Under the pieces are notes generated by a model. That model worked only from the letters and a program-made list of their open reading frames with translations, was not told where the DNA came from and made no database searches. The translations under genes were made by a program, and so were the position numbers. This document shows positions 1 through 7,594 of a stretch of DNA of 64,000 bases, piece after piece (the first letter of the stretch is position 1; every line of letters starts with the position of its first letter). Origin of the DNA: JAYQKL01 sp038142705 (lineage in GTDB: Bacteria; Pseudomonadota; Alphaproteobacteria; RS24); the NCBI GenBank assembly GCA_965217015.1, contig OZ244224.1:1178001-1242000 (forward strand). Direction: 5' to 3'.

Positions 1-942
1 ATTACGGCGCCAAATGAACGGTTTTATCGTATCTAAAAAACGCTGCCCCACTTCTGCATTACCAGCAATGACACGCGCTTTGATATAGGCCGCGCGCTCC
101 CAATTTTGCCCTAAGGTTTCATAATAAATTTCGGCGGCAGGCATAGACACCGCCACCCGCGTGGAGCCCGGATCAGGACGCAGGCGCAAATCCACCCGAA
201 ACACAAATCCATCTGCGGTCGGGGTTTGTAAAATATGCACCAGCTTTTGCACCAGCGCGACATAAAAAACCTGCTCTTCAAGCCCGTCTTTCAGCGCTAA
301 CATTTCAGGCTCATAAAAAGCCACCAAATCAATATCGGACGAATAATTCAGCTCAAAAGCGCCATGCTTGCCAAGCGCCAAAATGGTAAGACCCGTTTGG
401 GATATTTGCGACACTTGCGAAACAATATCGCCCTTATCGCGCGCCTCCTGCACAGCCCAATCCACACCTGCCGCCACACATATATCCGCAAAGCGAGTCA
501 ATAAATCCGTGACTTTCAGCACTGGCCATGCCAAAGCCATATCTGCCAGCGCAAGCATCAGGGCAAATGCCTGTCGGGTCTGGCGCAAATCCCGCATCAG
601 GCTCTCTTCGTCCGCATATGTCATGGCCCGCTTGGGTAATTGCGATAATTGCGCCTCTAATAGGCTCTCCAGATTACTTAAATCCGGCGCCATAAGCGCC
701 AATAAGTCGGGCCGCGTGCGCAAAATGCGGGTCAAAAAAGGCGACGCCTCAAAAACAGATAAAAGCAGCTTCTCTTGAGCACTCACAAATGCCAAAGCAC
801 GGGCTTTATCGGGCGCGGATAAATCAGCAATCCAAACCTGCTGACAATCCGCAAGAAAAGCCTGCGCGCGCTCTAAATCCTGCGGCGGCTGTATGGCCAA
901 TGCCGTCAATTTAAGTGGTGATGAGGGCGTTTTCGTGTTCAT
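1..942 (-). CDS. glnE: Glutamine synthetase adenylyltransferase/deadenylase, N-terminal part (partial)
   Basis: GlnE adenylylates and deadenylylates glutamine synthetase in response to the nitrogen signal carried by PII. The 314 visible codons open with MNTKTPSSPLK and reach the first nucleotidyltransferase domain. That domain shows the family signature KHGAFELNYSSDIDL, with the catalytic SDID aspartates, followed by RVDLRLRPDPGS. The protein is cut by the left window edge, so the linker and second catalytic domain are not seen. The ATG at 942 overlaps the end of the histidine kinase gene by about 30 bases, so the two are probably cotranscribed. This kinase-glnE order is common in alphaproteobacteria. 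Identity is secure from the motif. Confidence 0.93.
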   Translation of the reverse strand, partial: MNTKTPSSPLKLTALAIQPPQDLERAQAFLADCQQVWIADLSAPDKARALAFVSAQEKLLLSVFEASPFLTRILRTRPDLLALMAPDLSNLESLLEAQLSQLPKRAMTYADEESLMRDLRQTRQAFALMLALADMALAWPVLKVTDLLTRFADICVAAGVDWAVQEARDKGDIVSQVSQISQTGLTILALGKHGAFELNYSSDIDLVAFYEPEMLALKDGLEEQVFYVALVQKLVHILQTPTADGFVFRVDLRLRPDPGSTRVAVSMPAAEIYYETLGQNWERAAYIKARVIAGNAEVGQRFLDTIKPFIWRRN

Positions 943-2335
943 GATATTTATGTAGCACAATTTCAGCTTTAAGACCTTGCGGTATATTCTGCGTTAATTT
1001 GAGCTGGCCCTGATGCAGTTGAACAATCGCCGCCACAAGCGACAGCCCCAAACCACTGCCCTGATGCGTTCGGCTTTCATCAAGCCTAACAAACCGCTCT
1101 GTCACTCGCTCCAATGCCGCTTCTGGAATACCAGCCCCCATGTCACAAATGCGAATAATCACCCTATCCAACCAATCCTCAACTTCAATTTGCACCTCAG
1201 GATTATCGCCACCACCATATTTCAACGCATTATCAATGAGATTGACCACCGCCTGCGATAAAAGCGGATAGGAGCCTTGCACCATCAGCGGCTGATTGGG
1301 GGTTTGGGTGCGATAATGAAAACCTTTTTCTTCGGCAATGGGGGCAATAAATTCCGCCGCGTCCTGCACCAAAGCGCAAATATCAAGCTTATCCATTGGC
1401 ACCTCAGATGCGCCTGCTTCCAATCGGGTCAGCGATAAAAGCGCGTTAAATGTCACCAATAGGCTGTCTGCCTCTTCAATGGTTTTTTCTAAAACCTCGC
1501 GCAATTCCTCATTCGATGTATCTTGCATCAAGGTGACTTCGAGGCGATTGCGCAAACGATTTATCGGGCTTCTTAAATCATGCGCCACATTATCAGTCAC
1601 CTGCCGCATACTGCGCATCAAATCTTCAATACGCTCTAACATAGAGTTCAGGTTTTGCGATAATTGGTCAATTTCATCATCAGTGCCTTTTATCGGCACG
1701 CGCCGCGACAGGTCGCCGTCCATAATTTGTTTGCTGGCACGATTGATGCTGTCAATCCGGCGTCTGAAATTTCGGCTGATTAGCAAACCACCCGCGCCGC
1801 CCATCAGCAAAATCAAGCCCAGCCCATAAACCATGGCTTGTGTCATCAGCCGGTCAAGTTGGCGCAATTCTTCCACATCACGCGCCACCAATAATTTGAA
1901 ACCAAGCGATAAATCAATCAGCCGCCCGCGCGCAGTGGTGATTTTGGTTTCGTTCTCACGCTGGCGGCGATAGTCAAAATGGATCCAATTATCTGCCTGC
2001 ACGCTATAATCTGGCAGATTGCTTAAATTGCCAGCCAATGGTCGCCCTTGCGGGTCCATCAATAAATACAGGCTCAGGCGTGGATCCAGACTGCGCTGCT
2101 TGACCAGCCGTATCATGCCCGGAATGCCTGAGCGTTTATAATAGCCAGACATATTAGCAATCTCGTCCATGATTTCCTGGTCGGTCTGGCGCATCATCAC
2201 GCCCGCCGTATTCCAATAGAGATAAGAAATCAGAGCCACAGACGAAAAACAGAATATCGCCAAATAAAATAAGGCGGCCCGAAATGTTGTGGTTTTGAGA
2301 AGTTTAGCCTGGAACACGAAGCGAATACCCTGCAC
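911..2335 (-). CDS. Sensor histidine kinase with HAMP domain
   Basis: Membrane sensor kinase of a two-component system. There is a transmembrane segment near residues 20-40, a periplasmic sensor region of about 120 residues, and a second transmembrane segment near 165-187. A HAMP linker, a HisKA domain with phospho-acceptor H252 in the motif NVAHDLRSP, and a HATPase domain (NLIDNALKYGG, GAGIPEAA, GSGLGLSLV) follow. The reading frame opens at a GTG that overlaps the regulator gene by 32 bases; a second GTG at 2317 is an alternative start. It sits between its response regulator and glnE, as in many alphaproteobacteria. The signal it senses cannot be told from sequence. Confidence 0.9.
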   Translation of the reverse strand: MQGIRFVFQAKLLKTTTFRAALFYLAIFCFSSVALISYLYWNTAGVMMRQTDQEIMDEIANMSGYYKRSGIPGMIRLVKQRSLDPRLSLYLLMDPQGRPLAGNLSNLPDYSVQADNWIHFDYRRQRENETKITTARGRLIDLSLGFKLLVARDVEELRQLDRLMTQAMVYGLGLILLMGGAGGLLISRNFRRRIDSINRASKQIMDGDLSRRVPIKGTDDEIDQLSQNLNSMLERIEDLMRSMRQVTDNVAHDLRSPINRLRNRLEVTLMQDTSNEELREVLEKTIEEADSLLVTFNALLSLTRLEAGASEVPMDKLDICALVQDAAEFIAPIAEEKGFHYRTQTPNQPLMVQGSYPLLSQAVVNLIDNALKYGGGDNPEVQIEVEDWLDRVIIRICDMGAGIPEAALERVTERFVRLDESRTHQGSGLGLSLVAAIVQLHQGQLKLTQNIPQGLKAEIVLHKYHEHENALITT

Positions 2336-2981
2336 CCCGAACTGTTTGCAAGAGCGGTGGTGAAAAATCTTTATCTAACTTGGCCCGCAAGCGCGAAATA
2401 TGCACATCAATCACATTGGTCTGCGGGTCGAAATGATATTCCCAAACATTTTCAAGCAGCATGGTGCGGGTCACAACCTGTCCAGCATGGCGCAACATAT
2501 ATTCAAGCAGCTTAAATTCGCGGGGTTGCAATTCTATCAACCGGCCTTGTCGGGTAACCCTGCGCGATAATAAATCAACTTCCAAATCTGCCAACTCAAG
2601 CACTGTAGAAATATTTTCATTTGTGCCACGGCGGGTCAGCGCTTCAATGCGTGCTAATAATTCAGCAAAAGCGAAAGGCTTGGTTAAATAATCGTCACCG
2701 CCTGCATTCAACCCATCAACGCGGTCTTCTACTTCACCCAAAGCGGATAAAAATAAAACAGGGGTATGTATCCCCGCTTGGCGCAGATGCGACACAATCG
2801 ATAAGCCATCGCGTTGTGGCAACATGCGGTCAACAACCATCACATCAAACTGCCCCGCCAGTGCCATTTCCAGCCCCTGCTCACCATTGACGGCATGGTC
2901 GACAACATGGCCACTTTCACGCAAGCCTTTTTGAACAAAACCAGCCGCCTCAAGATCATCTTCAATTAACAAAATATGCAT
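2304..2981 (-). CDS. OmpR-family DNA-binding response regulator
   Basis: Receiver domain with acidic pocket EDD (residues 8-9) and phospho-acceptor D51 in VVDRMLPQRDG, then conserved K in LTKPF. A C-terminal winged-helix DNA-binding domain follows, ending RGAGYSLR. I chose ATG at 2981 (MHILLIEDD); a TTG one codon upstream also fits. It is the partner of the overlapping kinase gene. A strong intrinsic terminator ends about 20 bases upstream of the start, so this pair must either have a promoter inside the terminator region or depend on readthrough from ccmH. The degP-type protease gene that often lies between ccmH and this regulator in rhizobia is absent. Confidence 0.92.
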   Translation of the reverse strand: MHILLIEDDLEAAGFVQKGLRESGHVVDHAVNGEQGLEMALAGQFDVMVVDRMLPQRDGLSIVSHLRQAGIHTPVLFLSALGEVEDRVDGLNAGGDDYLTKPFAFAELLARIEALTRRGTNENISTVLELADLEVDLLSRRVTRQGRLIELQPREFKLLEYMLRHAGQVVTRTMLLENVWEYHFDPQTNVIDVHISRLRAKLDKDFSPPLLQTVRGAGYSLRVPG

Positions 2982-3001
2982 CAATTTAGTTTATCCGAAT
3001 T

Positions 3002-3037
3002 AAAAAAATGGGGAAGCCCCAATCACGAAGCTTCCCC
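3002..3037 (-). terminator. Intrinsic terminator between ccmH and the response regulator
   Basis: Read on the minus strand, an 8-base perfect stem (GGGGAAGC pairing with GCTTCCCC, 12-nt loop) is followed by A then seven T residues. It lies downstream of the ccmH stop and ends only about 20 bases before the regulator start codon, so it separates the ccm transcript from the two-component/glnE transcript. The stem is seen directly; its function is inferred. Confidence 0.8.
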
Positions 3038-3141
3038 AAGGAGACGAAACATTAAGGAGGGAGGGCACTCAATGCTCAAGCCTAATATGGCAATGCCCGC
3101 ATTGCACAAACCTTACACAATGATTAAAAATTCTTAATCTT

Positions 3142-3555
3142 TTACAGTTTTTTTGCCCGCAACCGCCGCCATAGGAAAAACCCACCTGGCAGCAAAAAGA
3201 AAAGCGGCGCCAACCATAAAAAACTGTTTTTCGCAGAAAATTTTGGGTCCAGTAGGGTGAACTCACCATAGCGTTCAACAATATATGCCAGCACTTCTTC
3301 ATTGCTGTCTCCGGCTTGCAACCGTATTCGGATGAGTTTGCGCAAATCGCTAGCAAGCGGGGCATCGCTGTCATCAATGGACTGGTTTTGACAAACCGGA
3401 CAGCGCAATTCTGCCGATATGGCTCGCGCGCGCGCCTCTAGCACCGGATCGGTTAGCACTTCACCCGGCTGCACCGCCCATGCGGAGCTGGGCCCAAAAA
3501 CCGTAAGGCAAAATATAAGGCAAACCATAAAATAGGATATGAGAGCCTTGTGCAT
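3142..3555 (-). CDS. ccmH: Cytochrome c maturation protein CcmH (CycL)
   Basis: Periplasmic thiol oxidoreductase that keeps the apocytochrome c CXXCH motif reduced for heme attachment. It has an N-terminal signal/anchor, the family motif LRCPVCQNQSI with redox cysteines C52 and C55, the conserved stretch YGEFTLLDPKF, and a C-terminal membrane helix ending in basic residues. At 137 aa it is the short single-module form typical of alphaproteobacteria, with the CcmI part encoded separately. Its ATG overlaps the ccmF stop codon (TAATG), indicating translational coupling. It is the last ccm gene before the terminator at about 3037. Confidence 0.95.
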   Translation of the reverse strand: MHKALISYFMVCLIFCLTVFGPSSAWAVQPGEVLTDPVLEARARAISAELRCPVCQNQSIDDSDAPLASDLRKLIRIRLQAGDSNEEVLAYIVERYGEFTLLDPKFSAKNSFLWLAPLFFLLPGGFFLWRRLRAKKL

Positions 3556-5570
3556 TATTCACCCTCACCCGCGCTACGCAACAATGACCCGCGCCGTAAT
3601 GCATTTCCCATCACTGCAACCATGCCACCCAGCGCCATCAACACAGCCCCCAGCCAAATAAAATTAACAAAAGGATGCAACCAAGCACGAATGACATAAG
3701 CAGGCGCCGCGCTTTGACTATCTGCCTCAGCTGGCACTCTATCGCCCAAAGCCACATAAATATTACCGCGCCACATTTTTAAGATGGCCGCTTCGGTTGT
3801 TTGCGAACGCTCAACTGGATAAAACCGGCGCTCAGGCAAAAGTGTTTGCGTTTCATCAGCAACATCGAAACTTAAGCGCGCTTGCTCAGCCGCATAATTT
3901 GGGCCATTGATTTTGCTGACCGCCTCTAACCGCAAATCATAGTCACCAAGCTGAACAGACTGGCCTTCTTGCAAGCTCACAATGCGTTCTTCTTGCCAGG
4001 CCGTGCTGGCCACAATGCCAAAGAGCAAAACCCCGACCCCCGCATGTGCCAGCACCACGCCCCATTGTTGCGCAGGCAAGCGTAAAAGGCGTTGCAATCG
4101 CTCACGAAAAGCGCCTTGTGCGAGGCGCGCTTTTTTGCCCAAATCGGCCAGCGCGCCTGAAACCAGCCATACCGCCGCTGCCAATCCAAGCAAGCTCCAG
4201 CCTGTTTCAGTCTGCGTGAAAAATAAAACAAGGCCGGACAATAGGGTTAGGGCCGCCGCCGCGCGCAGGGGTTTAAGCGCAGCCAAACCCCGCCCTTTTT
4301 GCCAAGCCAAAAAGGGCGCCACAGGCATAAGAATAAACAGAGGCGCCATAAGCGGGGTGAACACTTTATTAAAATAAGGCGCACCAACAGATATTTTTCC
4401 CATGCCTAGCGCATCAATAATCAGCGGATAAATTGTGCCAATCAAGACCGTAGCGGTGGCACTGGCGAGAAAAATATTATTAACCATCAGCGCCGTTTCA
4501 CGGCTGGTCAAAGCAAAATTCTGGTCAGGCGAGGGCGTGACACCCACTTGATTTTGCAGAGCGCGCTCGGCCCGCAGCGCATAAATCACCAGCCCCGACC
4601 CAACCGCACTGGCCAAAATCACCAAAATAAAAACCCCACGCGCCGGATCATTAGCGAAAGCATGCACTGAAGTTAACACACCTGAGCGCACCAAAAATGT
4701 GCCTGCAATGCTCAGGCCAAAAGTCAAAATAGACAAAAGCAATGTCCATTTGCGCATCGAGACCCGCATTTGCGCCACCATGACAGAATGCAAAAGAGCT
4801 GTGCCAGCCAACCATGGCAAAAGAGAAGCGTTTTCAACCGGATCCCAGAACCAAAATCCACCCCAGCCCAATTCGTAATATGCCCAAAAAGACCCCAGCG
4901 CGATGCCGAGGGTTAAAAATACCCAAGCGACCAAAACATAAGGCCGCAACCAAGCTGCCCAATTTTGGGGCGGCTTTTTTTCAAGCAATACAGCCAGCGT
5001 AAACGAAAAGGCAATCGAGAAGCCAACATAGCCAAGATATAATAAAGGCGGGTGAAGCGCCAAGGCGGGGTCTTGCAAAATTGGATTTAAGCCGCCACCA
5101 GAAAAAGGGGCGGGCGCAAGGCGGGCAAATGGATTGGAGGTGAAAAGAGAAAAGCTTAAAAACAACACACTCAAACCAGCCTGACTGGCCAGCAAGCTTG
5201 CCCGCATCGTGAGGGGCATGTCTGGCAGGCGATAAGCGGCAAAAGCACCAAAGCCAGCAAGTATTAGGATCCATAACAACATGGATCCTTCATGATTGCC
5301 CCATACGCCAGCGAATTTATATAAAAAGGGCTTGGCGGCATGGCTGTTTTCCGCGACCAGATACACTGAAAAATCGGAGCTGATAAAGGCAATCGTTAAT
5401 GCGATAAAAGACCATAAAACCAATAAAAACTGCAATCCAGCGGCTGGTTTGGCCATAGCCATAAGGCTGGTCTGGTTGCGCTGGCGCCCCCAAAGCGGCA
5501 CACATATTTGGAAAACCGCAACGCTCAAAGCCATGATAAGCGCAAAATGACCCGACTCAATAATCACCAC
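3555..5570 (-). CDS. ccmF: Cytochrome c heme lyase subunit CcmF
   Basis: Polytopic inner-membrane protein that, with CcmH and CcmI, transfers heme from CcmE to apocytochrome c. The tryptophan-rich WWD heme-handling signature is visible (GWGGFWFWDPVENASLLPW), surrounded by many hydrophobic segments, and there is a periplasmic domain before the last helix. Length 671 aa is normal for the family. The start is GTG at 5570 or the next codon, GTG at 5567, inside the 3' end of ccmE (14-base overlap). No ccmG lies between ccmF and ccmH, which is usual for alphaproteobacterial ccmIEFH operons. Confidence 0.96.
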   Translation of the reverse strand: MVIIESGHFALIMALSVAVFQICVPLWGRQRNQTSLMAMAKPAAGLQFLLVLWSFIALTIAFISSDFSVYLVAENSHAAKPFLYKFAGVWGNHEGSMLLWILILAGFGAFAAYRLPDMPLTMRASLLASQAGLSVLFLSFSLFTSNPFARLAPAPFSGGGLNPILQDPALALHPPLLYLGYVGFSIAFSFTLAVLLEKKPPQNWAAWLRPYVLVAWVFLTLGIALGSFWAYYELGWGGFWFWDPVENASLLPWLAGTALLHSVMVAQMRVSMRKWTLLLSILTFGLSIAGTFLVRSGVLTSVHAFANDPARGVFILVILASAVGSGLVIYALRAERALQNQVGVTPSPDQNFALTSRETALMVNNIFLASATATVLIGTIYPLIIDALGMGKISVGAPYFNKVFTPLMAPLFILMPVAPFLAWQKGRGLAALKPLRAAAALTLLSGLVLFFTQTETGWSLLGLAAAVWLVSGALADLGKKARLAQGAFRERLQRLLRLPAQQWGVVLAHAGVGVLLFGIVASTAWQEERIVSLQEGQSVQLGDYDLRLEAVSKINGPNYAAEQARLSFDVADETQTLLPERRFYPVERSQTTEAAILKMWRGNIYVALGDRVPAEADSQSAAPAYVIRAWLHPFVNFIWLGAVLMALGGMVAVMGNALRRGSLLRSAGEGE

Positions 5571-6021
5571 TGGCCTCTTTTGCTTTTATATTTTCTGGTT
5601 TCCAGACACCATTTTTTTTAAGCGCATCTGCAACTTCAGGCGGCATGTAATTTTCATCATGCTTGGCCAAAACCGAGCTGGCGATAAAAATTTGATTTTC
5701 AATAAAAACGCCTTCTGCCACCACGCCCTGCCCCTCGCGAAACAAATCCGGCAGCAGACCAACAAAGCGCACCTGAACCTCGCCTTCGCCATCGGTAATC
5801 ACAAACCGGCTTTCATTGCCGCGCCGCGACAGGCTCGCTTCCTTCACCAAGCCACCAACTCGCAAATTCTGGCCTATTATGGGCGGAGTGGCCGCCAATT
5901 CGGAGGGCGAGCGGAAATAAACCAGATTATCTTCTAGCGCTGTTAAGGCAAAAGCAGCAATGCCAGCCAATAAAGCAAGACCGGCGATTAAAAAGCTGAT
6001 GCGTGTTTGTCGTGCAGTCAT
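5557..6021 (-). CDS. ccmE: Heme chaperone CcmE
   Basis: Periplasmic heme chaperone that holds heme covalently between CcmC and CcmF. It has an N-terminal membrane anchor at about residues 8-28 followed by the beta-barrel domain. The heme-binding histidine is H121 in VLAKHDENYMPPEV, with Y125 at the expected HXXXY spacing. It is 154 aa and starts with ATG after a spacer from ccmI. The 116-base gap to ccmI holds a stem-loop followed by a T-rich run (see the separate entry), which may lower ccmEFH expression relative to ccmI. Confidence 0.95.
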   Translation of the reverse strand: MTARQTRISFLIAGLALLAGIAAFALTALEDNLVYFRSPSELAATPPIIGQNLRVGGLVKEASLSRRGNESRFVITDGEGEVQVRFVGLLPDLFREGQGVVAEGVFIENQIFIASSVLAKHDENYMPPEVADALKKNGVWKPENIKAKEASGDY

Positions 6022-6060
6022 TTTTTCCTCTCACTCTACATAACCTTTTATACAGAAAAG

Positions 6061-6093
6061 AAAAAGCTACATCTCGCCGCATCTTACGAGATG
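6061..6093 (-). terminator. Weak terminator or attenuator-like hairpin between ccmI and ccmE
   Basis: Minus-strand reading gives CATCTCG, a 10-nt loop and CGAGATG (7 perfect pairs), then TAGC and a short T run. The stem is clear, but the T tract is interrupted and offset, so this could be a processing or stability element rather than a true terminator. Confidence 0.35.
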
Positions 6094-6136
6094 AGAGGAC
6101 GGCACCCAGTTATATGCCTTATATTTTGAGTATTTT

Positions 6137-6805
6137 TTAAGGGGTGCTTGGGGTCTTGAGTGTGCTTATTTGGGCGGCAATGAAATCCTGCCAGACCTGA
6201 TTATCTGGCTGGGCGCCACCACTGGCCGCCAACATCGCTTTGGCGCGCTTGGTATCCCCCTCCTGCGCCGCCAATAAACCTTGATAAAAAAGCGTTAAAT
6301 AATGGTCTGGCAGGCGAGCCGATAATTGCGCGATTAAATCCGCGCTTTCAGCATCAATCAGCCCCTCACCAATATCTAAATTCGCTTTAACCAGCCCAAA
6401 CAGGGCTTCAATATCCTGACTTTGATAATATAAAATCTGGCGCCATGCCTGCGCCGCCAAATCAGGCTGGTTTTGTTCAACCCGAATGCGCGCCAGCAAA
6501 CGCCAGCCCTGCACATCATCAGATTGGCCAATCAGTTTTTGCTCAAGCATGGCAATCACAGCTGCTGGCGGCAGCTCACCAATCGCGCCATCTAATCTGG
6601 GTTTAAGCGGCGTATCAGGCAAATAAGGATTGCCGAAATACAAATAAATCAAAAACGCGGACACCGGCACACCAAACAGACCAGCAATATAGGCCACACG
6701 GTCAGATAAATGGGTGAGTTTATTTTTCCGCAAGCCATAGGTCAGGAAAAGCGCACCGGCAAGACCAATAAACACACAAATTATCAGAGCTGGTTGCCAC
6801 CCCAT
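6137..6805 (-). CDS. ccmI: Cytochrome c maturation apocytochrome chaperone CcmI (short form)
   Basis: CcmI presents apocytochrome c to the CcmFH lyase. Two transmembrane segments are visible (about residues 4-21 and 38-55) with the family motif GNPYLPDTPL after the second, then an N-terminal-type TPR region of roughly 150 residues. At about 222 aa it lacks the long C-terminal periplasmic domain of Rhodobacter CcmI. I prefer ATG at 6805 (MGWQPALII), which has AAAGG at a good distance and begins directly with the membrane helix; ATG at 6823 is the alternative. It is the first ccm gene and lies less than 100 bases downstream of the last GTA gene on the same strand. No terminator is visible between them. 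Confidence 0.85.
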   Translation of the reverse strand: MGWQPALIICVFIGLAGALFLTYGLRKNKLTHLSDRVAYIAGLFGVPVSAFLIYLYFGNPYLPDTPLKPRLDGAIGELPPAAVIAMLEQKLIGQSDDVQGWRLLARIRVEQNQPDLAAQAWRQILYYQSQDIEALFGLVKANLDIGEGLIDAESADLIAQLSARLPDHYLTLFYQGLLAAQEGDTKRAKAMLAASGGAQPDNQVWQDFIAAQISTLKTPSTP

Positions 6806-6898
6806 AACGCGCCTTTCTAACATATATGGCTCAAAATTTTGAATGGGGCGACCATATCAGGCTGGTGCGCAAAGACAAGAGTTCTGATTTATTTTCGC

Positions 6899-7594
6899 TC
6901 AAAGAGCGGGTGGTGTGAGCCGCAACACATGCAATTGCAACCGGATTGTGCCAGATGTGAGCGCTTTATCTTGCCCAGAAATCCGTAACGGCGTGGCGGC
7001 ATAATAGGTCATTGGGTGCGAGGTCATACCAATATTTGTCGCCTGCGCGCCACCCGGAATATGCGCACCATAACGCCCCACATCTGCCGCAACCCCCAAT
7101 TTCCATGACTGATTATTGGGTAAAGCTGCCATCACGCGCGCGCCAACCCCAAGCACCAAATCGCGGTCCAATATCTGCAAGGCAGTGTCATTATAACTGC
7201 CAGGCGTGATGACATGGTCAAGGCTGGTTGTCACAAATCCAATTTGCGGGCTGAATTGCGGTGCAAGATTAAGCCATTTGCCGCCATCATAAAGCCGTAA
7301 GATTTTATCGCGCTGATCCCAAACCCGCCAGCCATTTTGCGGCGTTAAAAATTCCCAAGCCCCATCAACATAATGCGCCATTTGGCTGGCTTTGCCCTGC
7401 CACAGACCTGTCGGGTTGGCACCAATGACATAATGGTCACCTGCTTGCGGTGTCGCTGGCGGCGTATTTTGGTGAAAGCGCAAAACCTGCATATGAACCA
7501 TTGCATCTAAACGCCGCAATGACTCGTTGAGCGTGACATGTTTTTGCGCTTGGTCGGCGGCAAGATAGGGAAGTTTCAAATGTGTGGTTTTCAT
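6899..7594 (-). CDS. DUF2793 GTA-associated tail or fibre protein
   Basis: 231 aa protein beginning with the typical DUF2793 repeat-like start (LPYLAADQAQKHVTLNESL), followed by beta-rich sequence with WRVWDQRDKILRLYDGGKW. DUF2793 proteins occur at the end of alphaproteobacterial phage and GTA tail modules and are thought to be fibre or spike components that contact the recipient surface. Its ATG overlaps the stop of the g15 gene (ATGA), so it belongs to the GTA operon. The family assignment is strong; the role as adsorption protein is inferred from position. It is the last gene before the ccm operon. Confidence 0.85.
   Translation of the reverse strand: MKTTHLKLPYLAADQAQKHVTLNESLRRLDAMVHMQVLRFHQNTPPATPQAGDHYVIGANPTGLWQGKASQMAHYVDGAWEFLTPQNGWRVWDQRDKILRLYDGGKWLNLAPQFSPQIGFVTTSLDHVITPGSYNDTALQILDRDLVLGVGARVMAALPNNQSWKLGVAADVGRYGAHIPGGAQATNIGMTSHPMTYYAATPLRISGQDKALTSGTIRLQLHVLRLTPPAL

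Noticed and set aside
3072..3137. A 21-codon plus-strand ORF preceded by an AAGGAGGGAGG-like ribosome-binding sequence
   Set aside because: The purine-rich tract is attractive, but the peptide has no recognisable feature, there is no promoter visible, and the stretch lies in the ccmH/regulator spacer where a minus-strand terminator already explains the structure.
3069..3377. 102-codon minus-strand frame overlapping ccmH
   Set aside because: It is in another frame of ccmH, whose CPVC motif and coupling to ccmF are decisive.
3142..5570. Missing ccmG between ccmF and ccmH as an anomaly
   Set aside because: In alphaproteobacteria ccmIEFH is normally separate from ccmABCDG, so this is expected.
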